From: Polytrichum commune
Lineage: Eukaryota > Streptophyta > Polytrichopsida > Polytrichales > Polytrichaceae
Assembly (NCBI GenBank): GCA_950295325.1
Contig: OX485809.1
Location: 5,518,001-5,582,000 of the forward strand
Length of the DNA: 64,000 bases
Direction: 5' to 3'
Shown: piece after piece, positions 32,601 through 41,997 of the stretch
Layout: every line of letters starts with the position of its first letter
How positions within the stretch are numbered: position 1 is the stretch's first letter
Made by a program: the position numbers and the translations under genes
The notes under the pieces: generated by a model
The model's input: the letters and a program-made list of their open reading frames with translations, nothing else
The model's database searches: none
What the model was told of the DNA's origin: nothing

Positions 32601-33055
32601 AGAGCACACGTGGAATGAGGGGAGCCACGGGTGCTATGGAAATTCATGCTACTAAATTCCCCAATGTAAATACCGATCTTAGGAGTGGAATTTTAGGTGT
32701 CACAGAGTGTGGATTTGTGAGCTTTACAAGTCTCAAAGACTTGGATCTTGTACATAAAAGATTTGCAAAGAAAATGGAGAAAAATTTCAAAAAGATGAAG
32801 GTTCTCTTGCGAGATGAATGTATCTCCGGAATTTATGAGGATAATGGGTTGCCAAATGATATTGTGCATCTCTTAGAGGATTTAGTTGAAGAAAATGATG
32901 CCATGGAGACAGTTGATTGTCTTATTGGCATTCACTCAAGTCAACTGTATCATGAGATTTCTCAAACAGTGACGATGCTTGGTGACTTCAAAACCAATGG
33001 GGTGAGACCGGAGGCAACAGTACATACAAAATACAAGACTGTTGCTAAGAGGTGA
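32537..33055 (+). CDS. Short middle frame between protease and RT
   Basis: This frame is open from 32537, its first ATG is 32615, and it ends with TGA at 33053-33055. It encodes a 146-residue segment with no domain I recognise. Its last residues (YKTVAKR) look like the natural lead-in to the RT frame, whose first residues VKPVATQLP begin at 33052. This is therefore a displaced piece of one polyprotein and not an independent gene. Reaching the RT frame needs a -1 step at the GTGA overlap (33052-33055). Whether this is programmed or a one-base deletion cannot be told from one copy. Confidence 0.6.
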   Translation, partial: ETPTPTKGESATDISKLSGFLESTRGMRGATGAMEIHATKFPNVNTDLRSGILGVTECGFVSFTSLKDLDLVHKRFAKKMEKNFKKMKVLLRDECISGIYEDNGLPNDIVHLLEDLVEENDAMETVDCLIGIHSSQLYHEISQTVTMLGDFKTNGVRPEATVHTKYKTVAKR

Positions 33056-36000
33056 AGCCAGTTGCAACTCAGCTACCCTTTGACACTGAGGAGCATATCA
33101 AACAAGCTGAGAATGAGCCAAGTTTGAGAGAAATGAGAAAGATTGGGCACAAGTTTACTGAAGAAACTTTGGCAAGATTAAAGATTGGAGGAGATGTTTT
33201 TTTGACTAAGCCGGAGAAGAAGAAATTTCAAGACATGCTTTCTATGCATGGAAAGGCCTTCGCTTCTTCGCCAGATGAGATTGGGTGTGTGCAACCAAGT
33301 GTTGTAGCACCAATGGTAATTTTCACGGTACCATGGGATTTGAAGCCTATACCTGTACCTAGGACTCTAATTCCAAAGCTTGTAGAGTTATTCAAAGAAA
33401 AGATACGCATGGGCATACTTGAGCCTTCAATGGCTCCGTATTCAAACCGTTGGTTTACAGTGCCAAAGAAGTCAGGAGCACTTAGGTTCATCCAAAATAT
33501 GCAACCTGCCAACAAGGTGACAATCATAAACAAAGGATCCGGTCCAATTGTTGATGAAGTAGCAGAAGCATTTGCTGGACATGCTATCTATTCCATTGGA
33601 GATCTATACTCTGGTTATGATCAGTTTCAATTAGCTACTGAGAGCAGAGATTTGACAACCATGAAGACTCCACTTGGATTAGTACGCATGTGTACGTTGC
33701 CTCAAGGTGCTACCAACTCGGTGGCGCATATGCAGAGTGCCATGAATCAGATTGTAAGAGACTTTGTACCTGAGAAGACGATACCCTTTGTAGATGACAT
33801 TCCCATTAAAGGATGCGATGAGAAGAAGAAATATTCGACAATCCAAGATGATGGTTGTAGAGCTTTTGTGAATGATCATATCAATGATGTAACCAAAATC
33901 TTAAGCAGACTCGAAAAGGTGAATTTGACCCTCTCCATTGACAAATCCAAGTTTGGGGTTGGTAAGATTTTGGTAGTTGGGCATTTATGTGGTTCCTATG
34001 GAAGGAAACCAAATCCTGAGAAGGTGAATGCTATAGGAAGAATGAAGGCATGTAGTAGTGTCACCGAAGTAAGGAGGTTTCTAGGAGCATGTGTCTTCTA
34101 TCAGATATGGATTCCTCATTTTGCTCATGTATCAGAGCCTCTTTACAAGCTATTGCGCAAGAGAAACAAATTTCTTTGGCAACATGAGCAAGATATAGCT
34201 ATGAGGGAGTTGAAGAAAATTTTAGAGTCACCACCGGTTCTAAAGCAAGTGAGCTATAATTGTGGAAGACCAGTAATTGTGACTGTTGACACAAGTCCAA
34301 TTGCAATTGGATGGGCAATTGGACAAGATGATGAAGAAGGAAGGAGATTTGCTATCCGATTTGGAGCAAAGATCTTGACAGAGCGGCAAAGGGCTTATCC
34401 ACAAGTGAAGAGAGAGTTATGGGGAGCTCTTACAGCTCTAAAGGCAGACATAAACTATTTGATTGGAGCAGAGGTGGTATTAGAAACGGATTGTTTGCCT
34501 TTGTTGGGGATGATTACAAATTGCTCCACACCAGACATTACAATATTGCGATGGATTGCCTACATCAAATCTTTGAATCCTATTCTAGTGCATATTGAAG
34601 GCAAAAATAATAGTGTTGCCGATATGTTGTCTAGAGCTAGGTATTTTAAGGAGGAGGAGATGATGGCTCCTAAGAGTGAAGGAAAATTGTCACATGGAGG
34701 CTATGTGATGAGGATTGATGGAGAGAGTTCATCCAATTCAGCTTTACCTTTTGCGACCGAGCTTTATGAAGGAAAATTAAGAGATATTGGACTTTACTTG
34801 AGTACAATGAAGCGGCAAGCGGGTTGGGTGGATAAGACATTCAAATCCATCAGACATCAATCCTATGGTTATCTGTTAAGAGATGGAGTTTTGTGGAAGA
34901 GAGCGAAAAGAACTGATCAAATGCCATTGAGAGTGGTTGGGGATTCTGAGACTAAAACCCAAGTTCTTAAAGAATTTCATGATTCACTTTGGGCTGGTCA
35001 CAGAGGAGTTTGGGCCACTTATACAAAAATCAAGGAGAGATATTGGTGGAAGGGGCTATACAAAGATGTTGAAGAATTTGTATCATCTTGTGTAGTATGC
35101 CAATTGCAATCGAATGTACGACATAGAGATGAGTTATATCCTACTTATCCCATTGCAATCCATTTCCAATGGATGATTGATTTGGTTGCTATGCCAAATG
35201 CAATGTGGGGAATGAAGTATCTTGTTTTAACTAGAGAAGAACTTTCAAACTTTGTTGAAGGAAAAGCTTTGAGGACTAAGACAACAGAAAATGTATGCCG
35301 ATTTATACTTGAAGATATTTTTAGTCGGTATGGGAGCATTGGTAGGATGAGAGCTGACCGAGGAGAATTGGATGTCGCTGAAGCCAAAGAATTTTTCAAG
35401 CGATATGGTGCGCAATTGAAGTTAACAACGGCTTACAATCCTGAGGCTAATGGCAAGATTGAGAGGGGACATCCTCCAATCATTCATGCATTGGTTAAAG
35501 CTTGTAAGGGAAAACATAGTATTTGGCCAAAATTGCTACCATTTGCTCTATGGGCCGATAGAACCACACATAGCACAGTGACGGGTTACATGCATGTGGA
35601 GCTTTTATATGGACAAAAGCCAATGATGCCAGGGGAGGAAGATATTCCCACATGGGTTTTTCTTTCATGGGAGGATGTCATTAGTACAGAAAGATTGTTG
35701 GAGCTTCGTATACAACAACTTGAGAGATTGCCTGAAGACATTGCAATGGCATTGGAACGATTGAAGGTTGCAAGGCTCAGTAACAAGGAGCGGTTTGACA
35801 AGACGCACCGATTGAGGGTAAGGAAAATTGAAGAAGGAGATTGGGTACTTGTATTTGATAGTTCCTTGGAAAATCAACATAGCACGGTGCGCAAGTTTGC
35901 AAAGAGATGGTTTGGGCCTTATGTGGTGATCAAAGTGCATTCCAATGGCACTTATTCACTTCGCGAATTGGATGGGACTCTTCTACGAAGACCTGTAGCT

Positions 36001-36165
36001 GGGAAAATAGTTAAGGTTTTCAAAAGAAGAGATGGACGCTTTTACTATGAGGAGCTTGCAGAACTTATGGATCCAGACTCCCGAATTGACGAAGACGAAA
36101 CTCAAGGAGAGTATGAACCAACAGAAAATACATCAAATGATGACCAAGATGATGAAGAAGACTAA
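33049..36165 (+). CDS. pol: RT - RNase H - integrase of the second retrotransposon
   Basis: A long intact frame of over 1000 codons that starts without an ATG, as expected for a displaced pol. RT landmarks are IGDLYSGYDQFQL, LPQGATNSVAHMQ and the catalytic TIPFVDDIPIKG (FVDD instead of YIDD). RNase H follows from VIVTVDTSPIAIGWA. The integrase has a zinc finger with H in HDSLWAGHRG and the Cys pair SSCVVCQ. Its DDE core is WMIDLVAMP, MRADRGELD and NGKIERGH. A GPY-type tail (RWFGPYVVIKVHSNGTYSL) and an acidic C-terminus follow. All catalytic acidic residues are present. The QGATNSV and PF-DD-IPIKG style is one I associate with fungal Ty3 elements; that is memory, not a search. Confidence 0.92.
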   Translation, partial: EVKPVATQLPFDTEEHIKQAENEPSLREMRKIGHKFTEETLARLKIGGDVFLTKPEKKKFQDMLSMHGKAFASSPDEIGCVQPSVVAPMVIFTVPWDLKPIPVPRTLIPKLVELFKEKIRMGILEPSMAPYSNRWFTVPKKSGALRFIQNMQPANKVTIINKGSGPIVDEVAEAFAGHAIYSIGDLYSGYDQFQLATESRDLTTMKTPLGLVRMCTLPQGATNSVAHMQSAMNQIVRDFVPEKTIPFVDDIPIKGCDEKKKYSTIQDDGCRAFVNDHINDVTKILSRLEKVNLTLSIDKSKFGVGKILVVGHLCGSYGRKPNPEKVNAIGRMKACSSVTEVRRFLGACVFYQIWIPHFAHVSEPLYKLLRKRNKFLWQHEQDIAMRELKKILESPPVLKQVSYNCGRPVIVTVDTSPIAIGWAIGQDDEEGRRFAIRFGAKILTERQRAYPQVKRELWGALTALKADINYLIGAEVVLETDCLPLLGMITNCSTPDITILRWIAYIKSLNPILVHIEGKNNSVADMLSRARYFKEEEMMAPKSEGKLSHGGYVMRIDGESSSNSALPFATELYEGKLRDIGLYLSTMKRQAGWVDKTFKSIRHQSYGYLLRDGVLWKRAKRTDQMPLRVVGDSETKTQVLKEFHDSLWAGHRGVWATYTKIKERYWWKGLYKDVEEFVSSCVVCQLQSNVRHRDELYPTYPIAIHFQWMIDLVAMPNAMWGMKYLVLTREELSNFVEGKALRTKTTENVCRFILEDIFSRYGSIGRMRADRGELDVAEAKEFFKRYGAQLKLTTAYNPEANGKIERGHPPIIHALVKACKGKHSIWPKLLPFALWADRTTHSTVTGYMHVELLYGQKPMMPGEEDIPTWVFLSWEDVISTERLLELRIQQLERLPEDIAMALERLKVARLSNKERFDKTHRLRVRKIEEGDWVLVFDSSLENQHSTVRKFAKRWFGPYVVIKVHSNGTYSLRELDGTLLRRPVAGKIVKVFKRRDGRFYYEELAELMDPDSRIDEDETQGEYEPTENTSNDDQDDEED

Positions 36166-36196
36166 ACTTGGCACATACCGGAGGATGTGCAGGTTT

Positions 36197-36208
36197 AGAG
36201 GGGGTGAA
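36197..36208 (+). other. Polypurine tract
   Basis: AGAGGGGGTGAA lies directly before the 3' LTR, where plus-strand DNA synthesis is primed in LTR retrotransposons. One T interrupts the purines. Confidence 0.75.
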
Positions 36209-37358
36209 TGTCGTGATGTAAATACGTACACTATATAGATGTGTACGTATTTAATATTGCATTGTGATTCTTGGTCTTGGAGAAAAATAATAAAGAATAG
36301 AAGTAGATTACTTTTTTTATTTACTCATAGTTTATTTTAGCTATCATTACCTAAGGATAGAAGTGGATAGAAGTTGCTTACCTTTATGTTTACTCATAGT
36401 TACTCTTAGTTACCTTTACCAAATGATAGAAATAGATTACCTTTTTATTTACTCATAGTTTATTTTTGTCTTTTAGTTATCTTGAGTTACTTTGGACCAA
36501 TGGGTGATTAGAAGCCATGTGATGAGGATAAGAGAGAACTTTGTCTCTCGCATGGATAGGGAGAGGTGGTGAAGGAAAGATGTTATGTGATTATTGTGGG
36601 AGAGAAGTGGTAGAGAGAGAGAAGTGGATTCGAAGCTCACGGTGTGAGTTGTTTTTTAGAAGAATATGAAATAAAATACGAGGGATTTGTGATTCATGAG
36701 AGATCTCACTTGTTGTTTTGGAAGTTAGCAATCAAGATTTGTGCTTGTTTGAGTGGAGGGAAGTTTGTTGGTTCTTAAAAGAAGAGCTGAGACTTCGACC
36801 GACCATAGAAGACGGACAGATTAAAGAATTGAAGGCTTCAAGACTCGAATGTGTGGTTGCTTGTGGCACGTTGTCTTTTTCTTGTGTGTGTGATTCCAAG
36901 CCGGTTTTGGAGGCTAGTTGCATTTCATTTCTGCATCGTAATTTGTTTCTTGTGTGACAACGAAGTGGGATTAATGACCCACAAGGTTGTTTGTGACAAC
37001 GAAGTGGGATTAATCACCCACAAGGTTGTTTTCTGTCGTTCCCACTGGTGAGGCGCGATTGCTGGTCACTGTGGGTTTGAAAGTTTAGGAGCCAATCTTT
37101 TCGGACGTCAGCTCGTGTTCTGACGTCCCGTTTTACCCGTCCGAAGCCCGTGGTTTCTTATCACACTACCCTTACCCTTTATCCATATAGAGCCGCAACA
37201 GGATAGGTCGACGGGAAAGAGGTTGAAGATTAGAAGAAATTGAAGACTAGAAGACCGGAAGATTCAATTGAAGATCAGAAGATTCGACGGGTCCGATAAA
37301 ATCTAGTTGCAGCCAGAAGCCCAACGCTTTCCCAAGGCGGAACCCTCTCTACCCGACA
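36209..37358 (+). repeat. 3' LTR of the second retrotransposon
   Basis: 1150 bp, the same length and apparently the same sequence as 28872-30021, including the terminal inverted repeat around TATATAGAT and the 36-bp duplicated unit. It is followed by GCGG, matching the bases before the 5' LTR. Confidence 0.95.
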
Positions 37359-37362
37359 GCGG

Positions 37363-38212
37363 CTCCCAAGTGTTTCATCAAACAACGTGGGACATCTAAA
37401 ACTCAAGAATTTGAGTGCAAATTGTTTTTTTGCTCTACCAACTGCAATGTTTGGAATTTAGGGGATTGTAATATACCGTTGGAAAGATATTAAAATACCT
37501 TTTTAACGGTATATTACAAGACCCAAAAGTTTAAAAATAGAGTTGCAAACCGAAATAGAAAAACCTGTAGTTATTTAGTGACTGTAGATCAGGGTGGTCA
37601 AAAGAACCGCAATGGGAAATCTTCTAACACTAATTATCAAAGAATTGAACTTTAGTGTTGAGCAAGGTAGGGTGGTAACAACATTAAATATTATCAAACA
37701 CTAAATATCCTATTTAATGTAGTGACAACACAAGGTACATGTCACATGTAAATTACATTGAACATGTACAATTTAAATTGCTCTTTTTTTTTGTAAAAAT
37801 TGTTGTGAGAAGATTTGCAAGCCACCTCTTCGACATATTCAACAAGAAGCGAAGACAAGTGAAGCCCAAGAGAAGACAAGAGAATGGTCAAACTTGATTT
37901 TTTTCAAAATTGCCCTTTTTGGGCAAGTACTAAGAAAAACTGCACCTTCACTTTTTGGTGCATGGTCATTCTTCTTGGTCCATATTCGGTTTACACCTAC
38001 TGAGGGCCTCAAGGCTCTCAAAACTAATTTTTTATGAAGTTGGACCATGGAAGTCGGACCATGAACTCGGACCATCGACAGAGGCCATCTTCCATGGTCC
38101 AACTTTGTGGTCCATAGTGTAAACCGGCCATGTATATGCTCTTCCAGAATCCTCAACTCAATAAACATGGTAATTAAGTAGTCTTCACATTTCTACATCA
38201 TCATGATGGAAC
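37363..38212. other. Intergenic, with a hairpin and M2-related sequence
   Basis: No gene is seen. ATATACCGTT near 37470 and AACGGTATAT near 37505 form an inverted pair. At about 37915-38129 the sequence resembles, in reverse, the left third of the M2 copy at 47387 (GGTGCATGGTCATTCTTCTTGG, CGGTTTACACCTACTGAGGG-type segments). Confidence 0.5.
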
Positions 38213-38215
38213 TTA

Positions 38216-38702
38216 GGGGCGGTTTACACTATGGACCAAGAGCCATGACCAAGAAAATTAAATCATTTTCATGGTCATAGCTCTTGGCCAAGAGCCGTGA
38301 CCATGAAAAATAAAAAATGGATTTTTGAGTGGCTTGGTCACTCTTGTAGTGTAAAGTGGATTTGGACCGGGACAACTTTGGGCTGATTTTTTTAATATAA
38401 ATACAGTAACGTCAAAAAAAATTATTAAAAAAAATTCGGCCAATGGCTGATTTTCAGCCTTACGGCTCCCTTGATTTCCGTTGAGTCGAGCATTTTGCCT
38501 CGCCTCAACGGAAAACCCGTTGGACCATGGCACATTATCCAAGTGGCAAATTTTAGTAGTTTTTGGGGACTTCAAAGTTAGTGGTCATTCTCCTTTTTTC
38601 AAGGTAGTGTAAAGCCAAATGGGACCAAGAGCACTTTACTCTCCAATCACAGATTTTAGAATTTCATGGTCATGGCTCTTGGTCCATAGTGTAAACCGCC
38701 CC
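38216..38702. mobile_element. M2 Harbinger-like miniature inverted-repeat element
   Basis: 487 bp with long terminal inverted repeats starting GGGGCGGTTTACACTATGG, flanked by TTA on both sides (38213-38215 and 38703-38705). A 3-base TWA target duplication is the hallmark of PIF/Harbinger elements and their Tourist-type miniatures. It has no transposase, and the conserved open frame inside is shared with the second copy only by descent. Confidence 0.85.
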
Positions 38703-38705
38703 TTA

Positions 38706-40216
38706 AACTTATCAACCTTCACATCAATGATTGATTCATGATGAAGAATCTATCTATGATGACAACTATGGCAACTTCAATGGTTCCTATTCGAATTTCA
38801 AAAAGCTTCTACGTGCAATTTAGCATGAGTGTGCTGCAATTGCATAATATTATCCAGCCACGTGGTTGGGTTCCATGGCCTTGGAATATGTCAATTATAT
38901 TTCGTGAACCCCTTGAACAAAATGGGAATATTTGTTTACTATTGGAATTGGAAATTTGGGTGGAGTTACACTATGCACAAGAATTATTGTTCATCACAGG
39001 AATACTTGTAGGAAACACTCTTCATCCCATTATTATTCCCTGAAATTATTGGTAATATCAAAAAATCTATTGAAAATACCGACAATATTCACAATAATTC
39101 TTATTATTGAAAGTGGCCCTATTCAGTGTTCATAGCGATGTCAGTTTCTTCCCATGAAAGTAAAATATTGGAGGCCCATGTTAGATGCTAATTATAGAAT
39201 GGAACACGACCTTCACCTAAATAATGTTATGTGACTCTAAAGTAAGAAACAATGAAAAACCACGGTACTTGAGGAAGTGAAGAAAGAATCAGGGACACCA
39301 GGACCCACATGCTTTTTGAGACCCACACGATGCCTTTGACCTGCCCACGTGTGTGTGTTCTTTTTCTTATCCTGTTTTATGGGTGTGCCTTCATGAACCC
39401 CAAGGCTTATACCAAAAATACTGACGTGATTTATTTTCTTTAGAAAATATATATTTTAAAGAAGAGGTCTAGAAAAAGAGCCAATGAAGCAACGTGGTTT
39501 GATGGGTTCGTACCAACTCCACATTAAATATCACATGCACAACCTAGAGTATCACAAACACATTAGTCATCATAGTTCCTCCTTGTGACCTAACTCCCAA
39601 TTTTAGGAAAGAAATTTACAACCTATCGTCACCGCTAATTTGGTTTTAAGTTTTAAACTGAGTCGGGTCAACTGCGTGTGTGAGTCGGTTGAATCTACAC
39701 TGTGGTAAAATGAGGTTAACACAATGTTCTCGCTGAGAGACTAAAAAGAATGAACACTTGATGCGTTGTTGATGAATGATGATGATGAATTCGGAGCAAG
39801 CATCCATGGATCGATGAGACGGCGAGTGGCAAGATGGTGTCGATGATTTTCCCCAGCTGCAGCCGAACCTTGGATGAGATAGCTTATTATAGGCGTAGCC
39901 ATAACCCAACTTTAATCACGTCCGTAAGGTAGCGGGGTAGCGGAGATAACCTTACGGCATCATGGCGGTTGTCATTCCCGTGAAACCTTTGCGAATACCG
40001 ACAGTCCCTAGAATCTGAGCTTCCCAGTGCAGCAGTGGGGAGAGAGGAGGATGGAGAGAGAGAGACGAGAGCATATATTGGGTGTCGAGAATCCAAAACC
40101 TCATTCCTTGCTTTTGCATTCCTTCCTCCCTCGAGAGCAGCATTCCTTCAGAACAGCACTCCTTGTTTGCAATTCTTGTCCCAAAATTCCAGTTGTGGGA
40201 GAGAAAAGGCTTAAAT
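38706..40216. other. Upstream region of HMA gene B
   Basis: No gene is seen. The last few hundred bases are the presumed promoter and 5' untranslated region of the HMA gene at 40272. Short GAGAGAGAG tracts lie at about 40055-40070. Confidence 0.4.
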
Positions 40217-40242
40217 CTCTCTCTCTCTCTCTCTCTCGCAGT
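40217..40242 (+). repeat. (CT)n tract upstream of the HMA gene B start codon
   Basis: A pyrimidine CT run ends about 30 bases before the ATG at 40272. CT-rich leaders are frequent near plant transcription start sites. The sequence GAGGTAAGTCTTGCAGCG that follows looks like a donor and acceptor in immediate succession, so a start-site intron is not excluded. Confidence 0.8.
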
Positions 40243-40271
40243 AGCATCAAGAAGAGGTAAGTCTTGCAGCG

Positions 40272-41997
40272 ATGGCGGGGCAGTATTTCTACGACCCACG
40301 CCCTTTTTACATGCAACCTGGCGATTACAAGCTCATCTCCCTGGACGATGTAAGTGAAGTAGCAGTAATGGCAGTAGTAGTAGTAGTAGTAGTAGTAGCA
40401 GCAGCAGTAGTAGTGGTAGTGGTGCAATAGTCATGGAGAAGTAAAGTCCTTGTTTAATTTGTTGTGGAATTCGGCACTGAATACTTGGACTGTGAGGAGT
40501 TTAGCTTTGCGTTGGAAGCTCCAAGATTTGCAGTGTGAGAATCCCTCGCTCCTTTTTTGTGAGGCAGAAAGGCAGGCAGAGAGATGGCATTGAGCACTTC
40601 CTTCTTCCTCTTCTTCCATATTTGTTGTTGTTGTTGTAGTGTGTGTGTGCGCGCGTGAGTGTCTGATGTGGTGCGTGGTGCGTGGTGTGTGGTGGGGGGG
40701 GGGGGGGTGAAGTGTTTTGTGCAGCAAAAGGGACCGGCTGGCGGAGGGAAGGCTGGGGGAGAGACTAAGACTGGCGGAGGGAAGCCTGGGGACGAGGGTA
40801 AAGGCGTAAAGGAGAAGCCCGAGAAGCCAAAGGTGGTACCAACCATAACCCAAACAACCACACAAAGAATTCCTCAACATTAGCTTCGTTACCTTTGCAG
40901 AATGATTACCCAAGATCATTCATTAGCTTCTTTTGTTTGTCTCAACATTGGCTTCCTTACCTGCCAGAATGATCACCCAAGATCATTCACTATCTTTTGT
41001 TTGTCTCAACATTGGCTTCCTTACCTTCGAGAATGATCACCTAAGGCATGCGTATCATGAAGGGTCATTAAGCATCTTTGGTTTTTCTCAACGTTTGCTT
41101 TCTTACCTTCCAAGAATGACCACCTCAGACATACGTACTATGGAGATTGTTAGCAACTTTCGTTTCTCAGCATTCGCTGTATGGACTTCCAGAATGATCA
41201 CCTAAGACATGTGGATGATGTAGGTCATTAGCCTCTTTTGTAGTTTCCATCATTCGCTGTTTTTTACTTGGAGAATGAGAATGGCATGCTAAGACTGCGT
41301 ATCATCACGAGTAGTAGCATTCAATGGCCACCATCTCATCCTCTCTTTCTTTCTTTCCTTAATTTTTTCTGTCGACTTCACATAGTGAGAGGCTTGCCAC
41401 CACCCAAGAATGAATCGTCCATCCTGACTTTGGTGGCTTGGATGTATGTGCAGGTGCAAACGATTGAAGTGAGGGTTCACTTGTGCTGCGACAACTGCGT
41501 CTCCAAAGTGCGCAGGAAATTCCAAGACGTCGAAGGTTAGCCTTCCTGCAAAATTTTCACCAACAAATCTGTCACCAAGCAACCATCTTTAATTTTTTTG
41601 TTGTGTTGGAATGCTGATGATTGCTGCAGACAGATTATCCACACTCCAATGACTCAGCACAACCTGCTGCTAGTCTGTTATTTTTTATTTTTTATTTTTG
41701 GTCTGTGTTTTGTTCTCCCCCCCCCCCCCCCCCCTTCTCTCTCTGTGGTCTGCATCATTCCTAAATCACTTCTCCTGAAAATTTTGAGCAGAAATCTTCT
41801 TCTGTGTGTTTATTTTTAATTATTTTGTTGGGCTTTGTTTTGTTTTGTTTTGGATTTGAGCAGGAGTTGAGAAGGTGGATTGTTGCCAATGGACGGAAAG
41901 GGTGATTGTCAGAGGAACAGTGAAGCCAGAAGTGGTGCTCAAAAGAGTGAGGAAGGTGAAAGCAGATGCTGATCTCATCACCCCAACCAAAAAGTAA
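40272..41997 (+). CDS. Heavy-metal-associated (HMA) domain protein, gene B
   Basis: Four exons join in frame to 133 codons: 40272-40349, 40725-40832, 41454-41535 and 41864-41997 (TAA). Introns are GT-AG. The start MAGQYFYDPRPFY matches the sister gene start. The second exon encodes a Gly/Lys-rich linker (GGGKAGGETKTGGGKPGD) where gene A has a Lys/Asp-rich one. The HMA fold is RVHLCCDNCVSKV with the CxxC metal site, then GVEKVDCCQWTERVIVRG and KPEVVLKRVRKV. The third exon is 82 bases in both genes and all intron phases agree, so the two are duplicates. No CaaX box closes the protein. Expected role: binding and passing of soft metal ions, or an adaptor. The introns contain an AGT/AGC microsatellite, a G homopolymer (40693-40707), a minisatellite and a C homopolymer (41717-41733). 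Confidence 0.87.
40366..40425. repeat. (AGT)n/(AGC)n microsatellite in HMA gene B intron 1
   Basis: GTA/GCA trinucleotide repeats begin about 15 bases after the intron 1 donor. Confidence 0.9.
40873..41290. repeat. Minisatellite in HMA gene B intron 2
   Basis: About six degenerate units begin at 40873, 40941, 41005, 41087, 41166 and about 41245, each 64-82 bases. Each carries CTCAACATTGGCTTCCTTAC-like and AGAATGATCACC-like segments. It fills most of the 621-base intron. Confidence 0.85.

Larger units (their letters stand above)
28872..37358 (+). mobile_element. Ty3/gypsy LTR retrotransposon with identical LTRs
   Basis: The 5' LTR is 28872-30021 and the 3' LTR 36209-37358, both 1150 bp at a constant offset of 7337 with no difference seen by eye. 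They have TG...CA ends and are flanked by GCGG on both sides (28868-28871 and 37359-37362), a 4-base target-site duplication. A possible primer-binding region begins TTTGGTGCTTCC right after the 5' LTR, and a purine tract AGAGGGGGTGAA (36197-36208) precedes the 3' LTR. The interior encodes gag-protease, a short second frame, and RT-RNaseH-integrase, in three successive frames. The integrase ends in a GPY-type segment (RWFGPYVV) and has no chromodomain. Insertion was very recent and split the interval between the two HMA genes. Confidence 0.95.

Noticed and set aside
35880..36165. A chromodomain at the end of the second element's integrase
   Set aside because: The tail has a GPY-type segment followed by an acidic stretch; the aromatic cage pattern of a chromodomain is not visible.
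38258..38575. A conserved open frame shared with 47490-47774
   Set aside because: Both lie within M2 miniature elements and are alike because the elements are alike; no domain is recognisable.
25701..41997. Isoprenylated HMA (HIPP) identity for the two HMA genes
   Set aside because: Both proteins end in Lys residues without a C-terminal CaaX cysteine.
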